Shown here piece by piece: positions 12,181-23,450 of a DNA stretch of 64,000 nucleotides (the stretch's first letter is position 1; each line of letters opens with the position of its first letter). A program made the translations under genes and the position numbers. The notes beneath the pieces are model-generated. The model saw nothing but the letters and a program-made list of their open reading frames with translations, did not search any database and had not been told where the DNA came from. This stretch comes from Symsagittifera roscoffensis (taxonomy: Eukaryota > Xenacoelomorpha > Acoela > Convolutidae): positions 31,238,141 through 31,302,140 of the forward strand of contig NC_087071.1 of assembly GCF_963678635.1 (NCBI RefSeq), in the 5' to 3' direction.

Positions 12181-12573
12181 ACTTGGTTTCAATCCTGCTT
12201 CAATCGGTTCAATTTATGTTTTTTCATCAGAATATTTTCTACCATCTACTAAAGTAAACTTTGCCTCAATAACAGTTTGGTACAATGACGGGTATGATAT
12301 TTCTGAAATTATAGTCTCCCCTTCTCTTTTGTTTTTTATTTTTTTTTGGGAAAATGTTTGAGATATTAGGAGTATAGAGACGTTTTGAAAGCTCACATTC
12401 CAAAAACTGCGTTTCTGTTCTTGTTGACAAATACAATTTTGGGTGAACTCAAGCGCTGTTTGTGCAATATCTTAGCGAGTTGATTATTTTGGACTTAAAT
12501 CAATGAGTAAATGACCAAAAAAAATAGCTGTTGCATCTTATTTCTCAGAATGATCTTCTCCGTTCAAAATAAC
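12181..12573 (-). pseudogene. repeat R copy 2 with ATPase C-terminal fragment
   Basis: Second copy of R (first at 11035-11437). The same packaging-ATPase C-terminal remnant is present on the - strand (ISQTFSQKKIKNKREGETII and, in another frame, the LYTP region). Its right end (TTCTCAGAATGATCTTCTCC) runs directly into inverted-repeat arm A. Confidence 0.5.
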
Positions 12574-12599
12574 ACGGGATTTTCCCCTCTGGGATTTTC

Positions 12600-12776
12600 A
12601 TGGCTCTAGTGGATGTCACAATTCAAGTGTGGCATATGATCGAAATCATGAGAAGAGACTTCAGTGACCATCACCATTTGCAGGCTCCCATCACCAAGAA
12701 TCAGCCTGAAACGATTGGAATGATGTCACATTTTACAGAACAACTTGGGATGGACTATTCCCAAGTTCCTGACTAT
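12600..12776 (+). pseudogene. unidentified coding fragment, conserved in both arms
   Basis: The frame contains VDVTIQVWHMIEIMRRDFSD and FTEQLGMDYSQVPDY. Arm B (23219-23037, -) has the same segment with conservative changes (VDVTIHVWHMIEIMRRDFSE). The protein-level conservation suggests a real gene piece of the Polinton-like element. I do not recognise a domain. Confidence 0.45.
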
Positions 12777-12789
12777 AAATATAAAGCTC

Positions 12790-12990
12790 AACCTGGAAAT
12801 GATTTTCTTTTTCCATGGGAAGGAGAAGGGTCTGCGGAGAACCGAATTCGAAGAGGATGAGGGGTTCTCTGGGACAAGGACTCCAGTCAGCGAACCACGA
12901 AGACCCCCACTGGCGATGGAGGCTAGACCAGCTTTGCGTTCCATTGAGAGTTTGCTGACAATTCAGCTGGTCGAAGCACTCCTTGATTTT
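12790..12990 (+). pseudogene. acidic module, also present at 18750-18990
   Basis: In one frame it reads EEDEGFSGTRTPVSEP, then a Pro/Arg-rich stretch and a Leu-rich end. The copy at 18750-18990 reads EEDEGFSETRTPVSE, followed by RTTKTTTGDRGKNGFALLEN. The two are direct repeats about 6 kb apart, one at the start of arm A and one in the central spacer downstream of the integrase remnant. They may mark the 3' parts of two copies of the same gene. Function unknown. Confidence 0.45.
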
Positions 12991-14584
12991 TAATTAAATT
13001 GGTTGTTGTCTTGTATTTTGTGGTTTTTGTTTCTTGCATCTAGTAACTTTTTTTTTCAGTAGATAGGAACGAAGAGATAAAGTAGGAGGTCAAAGAAAAG
13101 TATGTTGAAAAACTTTGCACACGGAATAAAAATCAAAAAATTTTTGCAATTGGTGAATATGTTTACAGCGTTTTTTGCAAAGATGATAAAAGTCAAATCA
13201 ATTCGTAAACATTGTAAAAAATTTGTGATTATTTTCGCACACAAATTTTCACAATAATTATTGCTCCATGGAAAATTTTTCACAATGATGAAATTTTTGT
13301 GATGCGCTCATGGTGAAATTTGTTTTTAAAAATCGCCTTTTAAGAAAAGGTTCTTAAAAATTTTTGCTTGTTAATAAAATTGTTACAAGAATTTCTTTTG
13401 CAAAATAAATTTTAAGAAATTTTTGTTCTTATTTTGATCTTGAAAAATCAACCACTTTTTACATGCAGGTTGATCAAAAATATCAGAAAAACACTGTATT
13501 AGTATGACGAGTAGCACTCAAAGTCATCAAAAAAAAAATTGGCAAAAATTCAACAAGTTTTTGAAATAAAATTTCGCGTTTTTTGCATGCATAAGAAAAA
13601 AGAGGTTATTTTTTTGCATTTGTCTTCTAAAAACCACGAAAAAACTTGCATCGCACACGAAATCATCTTAACAAAATTTCTTAACAATTGTTAAGAAAAC
13701 TGAAACACCTTTTGCATCTTGTAAAAAAAACTCCTTCAAACTTTTAGAAACTTGTTGAAATAATCAATTCAAAATTTGCATCTTGCAAAAAAAACTCTCA
13801 ATTTGGGAAAAAAATATTGACCACATTTTCATAAACAGAAATTCGATTATTCTTAGAAAAATGATACTCTCACTATTTATAGAATCATAAACATCAAGAA
13901 AACAATCAACAATTTTTAGATTGTTTGATAATTTGAGTTTTTAACTTTCCGAATCCTTTCAAAAAAGAACTGATCCATGAGTCTGAGCAGACGATGTCTT
14001 TTAATTTTTTTCTGAACTGAGATAAAGTCGTTTGAATTTTTTTCGCAGCAGTCGTTTCTTGGCAACACCGGGTGTTTTTTCCGGTGTTCTATAATTCAAG
14101 TTGTGTTCGACTGAACGATTCAATTGTTTAAGGTTTTCACCTTGAAATATTATTGGAAGAAAATCTGTATTTGTTTGAAGTAAAATACAGTCAACAATTT
14201 TAAGTGAATTGTTATTTATCTAATCTTTTTGCAAAAATTGTCGAGCGATCATCCAATTATTACTACGTGAAAGTTGCAGTTTTCCGCTGGGCAGAATGAT
14301 GAATGTTAGCGACACAGAATTCTTGAGTTACAAGGAATTTTTCATCAAAATTATTTGAGACTGAGATTAAAAAAGTATTTTGCCTCGTAATTCCAATAAG
14401 AAAGTGGGAAATGCGTGACACATATCAGATGCCGTCAACGACTCATTGTTGAAAATGAGTTTCATCTACATTGAACTGCTTATATAGTTATTAGTTGTAG
14501 CACCTATGCAATGTCCATATTTGGATTATCACCTGTTCACTATTCCATATAAGGTAATAATACCCTATTTGGAATGTACAGTGA
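12991..14584. other. A/T-run-rich non-coding part of arm A
   Basis: Dense A and T runs with many short motifs such as TTTTTGCA and CAAAAATT. No coding region is supported. The region is mirrored in arm B at about 21.55-23.03 kb, so it belongs to the inverted duplication. Confidence 0.6.
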
Positions 14585-15151
14585 GTGATTAAAGTTTCCT
14601 ATTTTCTATGTATTTTCAAAAAACATTATTTTGTAATATCTACTACCGATCAGTTGGCTCTGAGTCTCAAATCAAAAAAGTATTCAGTAAAAAATATCTC
14701 CCCAACTAAATTGAGTTTGTTAAAAATCAAAAATGAATTGGGTGATTTTCTTTGTCCCAAAAACCCTACAACCAAAAAAAAATACTTTGAACAATGCTTC
14801 CGATTGCTAAAGATAAAACAACTGGGAGAAATCGAAAAAGATCAGCAAGTCTATCTTGGTGAAAAAGAAGAAGAAATGATATCAGCAGTAGGGAATACTG
14901 TTAATCACAATGCTGAAAACCTTGCTTTCGTTTCTCCATTGAAACCCTATTCTGACAAAGAATCAACCATGGAGCAGGAACTTGCGAACTGTCGTGCGGT
15001 GTATGACATAGCAGCATACATGAAGAGAAAGGTGTTTGTCACAATCAAAAAGATTAGTGTGAACAAGCCTTCTACATTCAGATTCGACTCTTCACTACAA
15101 GGAGAGCTAAGTCTCGAAGCAAGTTGCCTATGTCAACTATACTTTGATTGA
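14585..15151 (+). pseudogene. unidentified element protein, longest frame of arm A
   Basis: 188 codons are open from a non-AUG start, so the true start is unknown. The beginning (KVSYFLCIFKKHYFVISTTD) is hydrophobic, the middle charged, and the later part contains KESTMEQELANCRAVYDIAA and YMKRKVFVTIKK. Arm B carries the same protein in two broken pieces on the - strand (21518-21315 and 21231-21034), so this frame is under-decayed relative to its partner. No family is recognised. It may be a structural or accessory gene of the Polinton-like element. Confidence 0.45.
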
Positions 15152-15599
15152 ATTCAAAGAAATCGCACAAGTCATGGGAGATTTGTTATGCTAAGAACTG
15201 CAATGTTCAATAACTTTGTTGAGTAATACTACTATAACCATCTAAATCAAACCTTCATCTTCTTGAATCATTTTTCAAAATTTCTCCAAGTTCCTGTATG
15301 GATTTTTTTGTTGCAATTTTTAAAATTTTCAATTTTTAAGCAATTCTTCATGATGCAGCTGGATCTGTGAAAACTACTACTCATTAGGGACCTAGTTATT
15401 GTTATGTTTCACCAAGATTACCCAAAAACATCTTGGTAATCTTAATCTTGGTTATTACTTTTTTAACAAGTTCTTGTTTTCTTGGTCAAGTGACCGGGTT
15501 GTTTTCTGCTTATGTATAAAAATTTTTGCTTCAACAATATATGAATTGTTCGATTGTGTGTCATTTTAATATTGGATATTGAGTGTTTTGAAAACAAAA

Positions 15600-16009
15600 T
15601 AGTGAAAGAGTTAGCAGATTACAAAAATGGCAAAATGTGGGATAGTCTTCTTCCTAAAAAGTTCAAAGCAACTATTCAATCTGTTTGGTGTACGAAGCAT
15701 CCTCATGAAACTAATTAGAGCCTTGATTATGAAAATATACTGAGCTTGAAAAAATCTTGAAAAAAATTCAAAGCACCAGAAACATAGATTTTTTGCAAAA
15801 AGTTATGAAAAATGTAAAATTCTGTCTGAAATTTTTGAAACAAAGTTTACAAACCTGGATGACTACTCATGTCCAAAAGATCAGAGTTTGATTTTCCAAG
15901 TTGAGGAATATGGTTGTAGGTGTGGCAACTATCCATTTCGTCATGCTAAAACTCTTCACTGTGCAGAAAGAAAAGAAGCTGTATACAAAACGTGGACTCA
16001 ATGTTTTTA
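15600..16009 (+). pseudogene. Cys-containing coding fragments of the element
   Basis: Two pieces. At 15600-15715 the frame reads KNGKMWDSLLPKKFKATIQS, then WCTKHPHETN before a stop. The WCTNHPHETN stretch recurs at about 17680 in the central spacer. At about 15751-16009 an open frame of about 85 codons without AUG contains YSCPKDQSLIFQ, then GCRCGNYPFRHAKTLHCAER, and ends KTWTQCF. Clustered Cys and His residues suggest a metal-binding protein. A mirrored version lies at about 20386-20204 (-). Family unknown. Confidence 0.4.
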
Positions 16010-16300
16010 ATCAAATTTTAAATCATAATAGTCATCTTGTTTTAACTTGTGTTTTCGAAAATTAATAATTAATCAAGATAAATTTTTTGTTCCAAAGGTT
16101 AAATGTGTGATGAATGTGACAGACTCTTAAAATAAGGAAATTTTGTTTTTGAGGAGGGTCTTGAACAAAAATCATCGAAAGTTTTTGGACGTACGTGATC
16201 TTTTTTTGTTTTTGTGTGCTTATTTGTTTTTCATAGCTTTAATACTAGCATGTGCAATCGGTCTAATGATGTTATTCACTACTTTTGAAGAAACAAAAAA

Positions 16301-17149
16301 TTGGGTAGCAATTCTTTCAACAGTCCGTTCAAATTTATCTTCTCCAAAGCTACGAATAAAACAATTTCTTTCAAGGAACGAGTTTTTGTTTCGCTAGTTG
16401 GACCAAGAGGATCTGGAAAATCGCATCTGATTTTTGTTTGGTTAAAAGTTGGTACATTTCAAGCCAAATTTGTCAAAATTTTTAGTTTTTATCAACATTA
16501 TCAACCTTTTTATTGACAACTGCAAAAAAAACTCTAAAATTAACCAAGGAGTTGACTTTGAACTTATTGAAAACACTTCCTTGCAAATGAAAAAATACCT
16601 GTTGTTATTTGACAACTCTTGTGAAGAAATTTCAAAATCTAAGCAGTTTATAAGCTTTGCTACTGCTGGAAGACACAGGGGACTGATTTCAATATATATT
16701 AAGCATAACTTGTTCCATCAAAGTATATTGGGAAATAATACTTAGTTACAAAATACATATACAGAAATGTTCAAGTCAACGAGAGATGTTCAGCTAATTA
16801 ATGCACTAAGTCAACGACTAGGTCTAGGATCTCAAATGAGAGAGTTGTATCAATATGCAACATCTCTTCTTAATGGTCATTTTTTCGTTTCACTAAGATA
16901 AATAAACAGCGGTTCAATTCCATCAAAGTTTTGTTTTCCAGCAGGAACAGAAACAAAATTTCGGACGATGAGCATATAATATGTCTCTATACTCCCAATT
17001 TTTCAAATTTTTTCCCAAAAACTTCAAAAACATTTCATCGTGCATTGTCCAGAAAGTTTCAATCAGTTTCTCAGCGATTATCTTGTAATTTTGATACGAG
17101 GCGAGCTACAGGATTTCCGAAAAGTAGACGTAGTAAAATATCGAATTGA
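16301..17149 (+). pseudogene. Polinton/Maverick-type FtsK/HerA-like packaging ATPase (arm A)
   Basis: Three successive frames together give the ATPase. Walker A, GPRGSGKS, is at 16400-16423, preceded by ERVFVSLV. Walker B-like KKYLLLFDNSCEE is at about 16590-16628, followed by ATAGRHRGLISIYIKHNLFH. The C-terminal part at 16931-17149 contains DDEHIICLYTPNFSN. Frames shift between the pieces and stops occur at about 16745 and 16900. In Polintons and large DNA viruses this family translocates DNA into the capsid. The arm B copy on the - strand (19950-19043) has the same order. Identification is by Walker motifs plus remembered family similarity. Confidence 0.65.
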
Positions 17150-17329
17150 AATATCAGAATCCACACGATAAAAAAAACTTCACTTCATAAAAGAATAACT
17201 ATTTGAAGCTCGCCTAAAGGCTTACAACTAATATATCTTATCACTCTTTTTATCATTAAACGATTGACATAGTATGGATCAGTTTGAACTAGGTCTTTAC
17301 CTAGTTTATCTATCACAAAGTACGCTTCC

Positions 17330-18131
17330 AAAAAAATTAAATTAGAAACAAAAGCAAGAAAAAGGGCAGATTGTACGAAAAGATCTTGAGTCTACTTACA
17401 GTGCTGTAAATGTGAGGTTGAAAACGAGTAAAATGAGCATTGTTTTAAATATAATTTTGAATTCTCTTAAAATTTAACAAAGTCACTCAAAAAAGATCAT
17501 ATTAGACAATCGATACAAAAAAGAGTCTTTTGCAGATTTTGTGTTTGCGCAAAAGCAAAAAAAAAACGACTTTCCAGATATTTACGTTACAATTTTGGAA
17601 GCAACTCAAATTCCACCTAAATTTGTTATCAACAAGAACACCAAAAGGAGGGACAGAGCAACTATTCAATCTGCTTGGTGTACGAATCATCCTCATGAAA
17701 CTAATTAGAGCCTTGATTATGAAAAATATACTGAGCTTGAAAAAAATCAAATTAGAAACAAAAGCAAGAAAAAGGGCAGATTGTACGAAAAGATCTTGAG
17801 TCTACTTACAGTGCTGTAAATGTGAGGTTGAAAACAAGTAAAATGAGCATTTTTTTAAATGTAATTTTGAATTTTCTTAAAATTTAACTAAATCACTCAA
17901 AAAACAGCATCTTAGATAATCGATACAAAAAAGAATCTTTTGCAGATTTTGTGTTTGCACGAAAGCAAAAAAAAAACGACTTTCCAGATATTTACGTTAC
18001 AATTTTGGAAGCAACACAAATTCCACCTAAATTTGTTATCAACAACAATACCAAAGGGAAATTCAAAGAAACTATTCAATCTGCTATTCAAATTCCACCT
18101 AAATTTGTTATCAACAAGAATACCAAAGGGA
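17330..18131 (+). repeat. 411-bp tandem duplication in the palindrome centre
   Basis: The segment with GCAAGAAAAAGGGCAGATTG at about 17354 recurs at about 17765. Both copies end in a coding-like stretch giving KKNDFPDIYVTILEAT and QIPPKFVINKNTKG. A third partial copy of the QIPPKFVINKNTKG part follows at 18086-18131. The frames are interrupted. The unit lies between the ATPase and the integrase remnants and is not found in the arms, except for the TIQS-x-WCT motif at 15.7 kb. Confidence 0.75.
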
Positions 18132-18339
18132 GGACAGAGGATCCTTTTCAAATTCTGGAAAGGTAAGTCTGGACAGAGTGTATTCAAGGGGTAGAGCGGC
18201 GTTTGGTTCTGATCGAATCTTGAGAAAAGCAGACAGTATGTCAAAAAAAAATAGAACAATTTTTCAAACCAAGACAACGTATACAACACTTGGTCCTCTA
18301 ATCAGACGTTTTCATAAGACTTCTTCGAGCTTTTTCAGA

Positions 18340-18700
18340 ACATATCAATGAAATTTGGTGTATATATTTGGCTTTTTTGGACCATTTAGTGGGTCAAAAC
18401 AATGGAGTTAAATAATTATTGGTTGCTGTTGATGTTTTTTAGCGATTTGTCAGAGTTCAATCAGTGAATACAGAATATACCAAAGACACTTTGCAAGCTT
18501 TCAAAAAGATGATTTCTCGAAAAAATACTCCCGAAACATTTGGGTTGATAAAGGAACAGAATATGGGGAAACTTTCAAAATATTTTGCAAAGAGAAAGAC
18601 ATTGATATTTACTCATTTTGTGGTTACCTCATTTTGTGTATACAAGGAATTGTCGCGTCAAAGAATCTATTGAGAAATCACTAAGATATACCAAGAATAC
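18340..18700 (+). pseudogene. retroviral-type (rve) integrase of a Polinton-like element
   Basis: The + strand contains NEIWCIYLAFLDHLVGQNNG, then LLVAVDVF, then VNTEYTKDTLQAFKKMISRK and, after a frame change, WVDKGTEYGETFK with KEKDIDIYS. This is the DDE core of the integrase class carried by Polintons (annotated in animals as transposon-derived F54H12.3-like proteins). The second Asp is seen in VDKGTE. At the first catalytic position the sequence has Tyr (WCIYLAF) where the family as I know it has Asp. Several stops are present, so it is inactive. It lies in the spacer between the two arms. Confidence 0.6.
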
Positions 18701-18749
18701 TGATTTCCTCTCATTTGTGTACACTTATCCTCTATGTGGATCAATTTGT

Positions 18750-18990
18750 AGACGATTTCTTTTCCGTGGGAAGAAGAAGGATCTGTGGAGAACTCAATTA
18801 CAGCTGATCTGTGGGAAACCAATCACAGAAGGATCTGTGAAGAAACTAGTTATAACCGAAGAGGACGAGGGCTTCTCTGAGACAAGGACTCCAGTCAGCG
18901 AGCGAACCACCAAGACAACTACCGGCGATAGGGGCAAGAACGGCTTTGCGCTCCTTGAGAACTTGCTAAACTTTGAGAACTCAGCTGCAT
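18750..18990 (+). pseudogene. acidic module, copy 2
   Basis: Open from about 18618 to 18992. It contains GRRFLFRGKKKDLWRTQLQL, then EEDEGFSETRTPVSE and TTTGDRGKNGFALLENLLNF, then a stop. Direct-repeat partner of 12790-12990. Confidence 0.45.
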
Positions 18991-19042
18991 GACAGTTCTT
19001 TGATTTGTAATCAATTTGGATTTTGTTCTGTGCTTTATTTTC

Positions 19043-19950
19043 TTAAATTTTTTGCATCAAGTAATTTTTACTACCTCTACTTTTCGGAGATCTTGTAGCT
19101 CGCCTCGTAGCAAAATTACTAGACATTCGCTGAGAAACTGAATGAAACTTTCTGGACAATGCAGGATGAATTGTCTTTGAACTTTTTGGAAATTTGTTTG
19201 AAAAGTTAGGAGTATAGAGACGTATTATGTGCTCATCGTCCAAAACTTTTTCTGTTCCTGCTGGTGAAAAACTTTTTTGATGGAACTGAACCGCTGTTTG
19301 AGCAATTTCTTAGTGAATCAACTGTTTGGGAGTCAAATAAACGAGTAAATGACCATTAGGAAAAGATGTTGCATCTTGATACCACTTTCTCAACTGTGAT
19401 CCTAGACCTAGTTGTTGATTTAATGTATTGATTTGCGAACATCTCTCGTTGACTTAAACAAGTCTGTATGTGTTTTTTGTAACTCAGCATGACTTCCCAA
19501 TATGCTTCGATGAAACAAGTTATGCTTAATGTAAATTGTAGTAAGTCCCCTGCGTCTTTCAGCAGTAGCAATTTTTTTAAGCTGCTTAGAGTTTGAAATT
19601 TCTTCACAAAAGTTATCAAATATTAACAGGTATTTCGTTCATTTGTTACGGAAAGATTTCAATCATTTCAAAGTCAGTTCCATGGATAATTGTAAGGTTT
19701 TTCTTTTGCACTTGTCCAAAAAGAGGTTGATAATATTGATAAAATTAAAAATGTTGACAATTTTTGGTTGAAATGTACCAATTTTTAACCAATCAAAAAT
19801 ATGGAGCGACTTTCCAGATCCACTTGGTTCAACTAGCGAAATAAAAATTCGTTCATTGAAAGAAACTATATTTTTCATAGCTTTGGAGAAGATAAAATTT
19901 ACCTGATTGTATTTGATAAAACTTCTGCCTAAACTGTTGTTTCTTAACAA
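19043..19950 (-). pseudogene. Polinton-like packaging ATPase (arm B)
   Basis: - strand partner of the 16301-17149 gene. Frame 19950-19663 carries ERIFISLVEPSGSGKSLHIF; the Walker A Gly at the first position is Glu (19830-19807). Frame 19619-19356 is a shifted continuation through the Walker B region. Frame 19243-19043 carries DDEHIIRLYTPNFSN and the basic C-terminus. Different defects in the two arms show that they decayed separately after the duplication. Confidence 0.6.
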
Positions 19951-22900
19951 GTAGTGGATAACATCAATGGACCGATTGCACTCGCTAGTATTAAAGCTAT
20001 GAAAAACATATGAGCACAGAAAAACAAAAAGAGATCATCCAGGATTTTCAATCATTTTTGTTCCTCCTCAGCAAAAACAAATTTTCCTAAATTTAAGAGC
20101 TTATCACATCCATCACACATTTGATCTTTGGAACGAAAAAATTGATATCGATTAGTTTTTGATTTTCAAAAACACAAGATATAAACAAATTGAATGATAT
20201 GATTTAAAAGTTGATAAAAAACTTGAGTCCACATTTCGTATGCAATTTCTTTTCTTCCTGCACAGTGAAGAGTTTTTGCATGACGAAGTGGATAGTTGCT
20301 ACACCTCCAATCTCATTTTTTAACATTTTAAAAATGACACACAATCGAACAATGCATATATTGGTGAAGCAAAAAATTTTAGTCATAAACAGAAAACAAT
20401 CCGGTCACGTGACCAAGAAAACAAGAACTACTTAATCTAGGTAAAACATTACAATATCTAGGTCCCTTATGCGCAGTAGATTTCACAGATCTAGCTGCAT
20501 CTTGTAGAATTGCATAAAAACTGAAAATTTTAAAATTGCAAAAAAATAACCCATTTAAGAACTTCGGAATCCAATTTGACTCCCAAAAGGAAGTTTTTGG
20601 TCCATTCCTTTCAAAAATTTTGTACGTTTTCCATTATGCAAAGTCCACTCAAAGTGAGAAATTTGTGATTCTGTATTCAAGTATTAAGCTTTTAGTAAAA
20701 TTTGAACCTCCAAAACTGTTAGCGAAAACTTTTGGGACCTTTCTTCTATGACGATATGAAAAAGTTCCGCTTTCATTTTGAGGATTCAAAACAAGGTTTC
20801 TGGAAAAACCAATCTTCAAAATCATACTGCTCAGCCAACAGCCATTTAAAAAAATGATTCAAGAAGATGAAGGTTTGATTTAGATGACTATATTAATATC
20901 CCTCACTGAAATTATTGAACAATGCAGTTCTCAACAATAAAAAAGTCTCCCAATTTCAATCAAATTATAGTTGACATAGGCAAATTGCTTCAAGACATCG
21001 CTCTCCTTCACAGTGAAGAGTCAATTCCGTATTTTAGGGTGGCTTGTTCACACTAAACTTCTCGATTGTGACAAACACCTTTCTCTTCATGTACGTTGCT
21101 ATGTCATACACCGCACTAAAACTCGCAAGTTCCTGCTCGATGGTCGAGTCTTTGTCAGAATAGGGTTTCAATAGAAAAACGAGTCCAATGTTTTCAGCAT
21201 TGTGAAGAACAGTATTCCCTATTGTGTTCATTTCTCGTTGTTTTTCACAAAGATAGACTTGCAGATATTTTTGGATTTCTGCCGAGGTTTTTCTTTAGCA
21301 ATCGGAAGCAAAATTTAAAGTATTTTTTTTGTTGTAGGGTCTTTGGGACCAGAAACATCTCCCAATTCGTTATTGATTTTTAACAAACTCAATATAGTTG
21401 GGATGATATTTTTTACTGAATACTTTTTTGATTTGAGACTCAGAGCCAACTGATCGGTAGTAGATATTACAAAATAATGTTTTTTGAAAATACATAGAAA
21501 ATAGGAAACTTTAATCACTCACTGTACATTCCAAATAGGGTATTATTACCTAATATGGAATAGTGAACAGGTGATGATCCAAATATGGACATTGCATAGA
21601 TGCTACAACTACAAATGAGCAATTCAATGTAGATAAATTTATTTTCAACAATTAGTCGGTGACGGCATCTTCAATGCGTCAAGCATATCCCCCTTTCTTA
21701 TTAAAATTACCAAGCAAAATTTTTTTTTTCTGTCTCAAAAATTTTGATGAAAAATTCATTGTCACTCAAGACAACTGAGTAACTAACATTCATCATTCTG
21801 CCCAGCAGAAAATTGCAAGTTTCACTAAGTTTTAATCGGATCATCGCTCGACAGTTTTTGTAAAGATTAGATAAATATCATTTCACAAACCAAATTTTTG
21901 ACTGTGTTTATACTTTATACATATACAAATTTTATTCCAATATTATGTCAAAAAGAGGTTTTCAATCAATTGAGTCGTTCAGTCGACCACCCTTGAATTA
22001 TAGAATCTCGGAAAAATTACCCAGTGTTGCAAAGAAACGCCTACTCTGAAAAAAATTCAAAAGACATCATCTCAGTTTTGCTCAGAAGCTTGCGTCTACT
22101 CAGATTCTTGGATCATCAGTTTTTTTTGGAAAAGATTCGAAAAGTTCAAAACTCAAATTATCAAGCAACCTAAGAATTGTTGATTGTTTCGTTGATGGTT
22201 AGGGTTCTGTAAATAGTGAATTTATCGTTTTTCTTAGACTAGTCGAGTTTCTGTTAATTAAATTCTTGTCAAAAATGTATTTATTTCAAATTGAGAGTTT
22301 TTTTACAAGATGCAAACTTTGAATTGATGTTTTTCAACAAGTTTCTAAATTTTTAAAGAAGTTTTTTTACAAGACGCAACAACCGTTTCCTTAACAAAAC
22401 AAATGCAAAATTTTACCTCTTTTTTCTGATGCATATGCAAATCACGCAGAATTTTTTTCAAAACTTGTTAAACTTTTGCCAAAATTTTTACTTTTTGATG
22501 ACATTGAGTGCTATTCCCTATCTTAATACAATGTTTTTCTGATCTTTTTGATCAACCTGATGTAAAATTTGGGTTTTCAAGATCAAAACGAAACAAAGAA
22601 GTTCATAGATTTTAATTTTAAAAAGTGCAAGAAATTGTTGTTACAATTTTCTTTAAAATGCAAAAAAAAAATATGAAAATTATAAAAGGCGATTTTTTTA
22701 AAAATTCTTTCTCCATGAGCAGTTTCAACATTGTGAAAAACTTTGACTGGAGTAAAAATTATTGTAAAATTTTTAACATGTGTCCAAGATGTTAAAAATG
22801 ATTTTACTTGTATCATCTTTGCAAGAAAACATTGTAAAACATTTTACAAATTGCTGAAATTGTTTGATTTTTAATCTATGTGCAATATTGTAACTATCAA

Positions 22901-23283
22901 ATTTTTTCTTTGACCTCTTACCTTATCTTTTTGTTTCTATCTGCTAAAAACAAAGTTAATAGATGCAAAAAAATATAAATTACGAAAAACAAGACAAACA
23001 ACGAACTTTTTACAAATCGTTTACAAGTTGAGCTTCTTATAGGTAGTCAGGAACTTGGGAATAGTCCATCCCAAGTTGTTCTGTAAAATGTGACATCATT
23101 CCAATCGTTTCAGGCTGATTCTTGGTGATGGGAGCCTGCAACTGGTGACGCTCACTGAAGTCTCTCCTCATGATTTCGATCATGTGCCACACATGAATTG
23201 TGACATCTATTAGAACCACGAAAATCCCAGAGGGAGAATCCCATGTTTTTTGAACGGAAAAGATTATTCTGAGAAATAAGTTA
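19060..23283 (-). repeat. large inverted repeat, arm B
   Basis: Reverse-complement counterpart of arm A (12537-17140), slightly shorter. Its outer end carries the same TCTCAGAAT..ATCTT..TCCGTTCAAAA boundary as arm A next to repeat R. Gene remnants are the mirrored 12600-type fragment (23219-23037), the 14585-type protein (21518-21034), the Cys-containing piece (20386-20204) and the ATPase. Confidence 0.8.
20204..21518 (-). pseudogene. arm B copies of the unidentified element proteins
   Basis: On the - strand, 21518-21315 repeats KVSYFLCIFKKHYFVISTTD from arm A nearly unchanged. 21231-21034 repeats the EQELA..AVYDIA..YMKRKVFVTI region, and 20386-20204 repeats the Cys-containing fragment (GGVATIHFVMQKLFTVQEEK is the shifted-frame reading). 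All frames are broken relative to arm A. Confidence 0.45.
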
Positions 23284-23450
23284 CTGAGTAATGGAATAAT
23301 GAACAGGGACTGATTTACAGCTGACAGAAAAAAAACCAGAAGGAATTCCCATGTTATTCTGAACCGAGAAGATCATTCTGAGAAGTAAGTTACTGACTAA
23401 AGGAATAAGGAACAAGGGTTAATTTAGAGCTGATAGAGAAGCTAGTTGAC
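23221..23450. repeat. two-copy tandem repeat at outer end of arm B
   Basis: Two diverged copies of about 113 bp. Each has AATCCCATGTT or AATTCCCATGTT, then GAACgGAaAAGAT with variations, then GAGAAATAAGTTACTGA or GAGAAGTAAGTTACTGA. This boundary motif is shared with arm A. Confidence 0.65.

Larger units (their letters stand above)
12537..17140 (+). repeat. large inverted repeat, arm A (Polinton-like)
   Basis: Arm A (+) matches arm B (19060-23283, -) in order. The shared landmarks are the fragment at 12600, the AT-rich region with many A/T runs at 13.0-14.5 kb, the reading frame at 14585, the Cys-containing frame at 15.9 kb and the ATPase at 16.3-17.15 kb. The arms have diverged by substitutions and indels. 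Arm B lacks the 12790-12990 module. Together with a central 1.9-kb spacer they form a palindrome of about 10.7 kb. Confidence 0.8.

Noticed and set aside
12537-23283. Ordinary terminal inverted repeats of a single DNA transposon
   Set aside because: The arms contain several genes each and there is too little unique interior (1.9 kb) for a complete element. An inverted duplication fits better.
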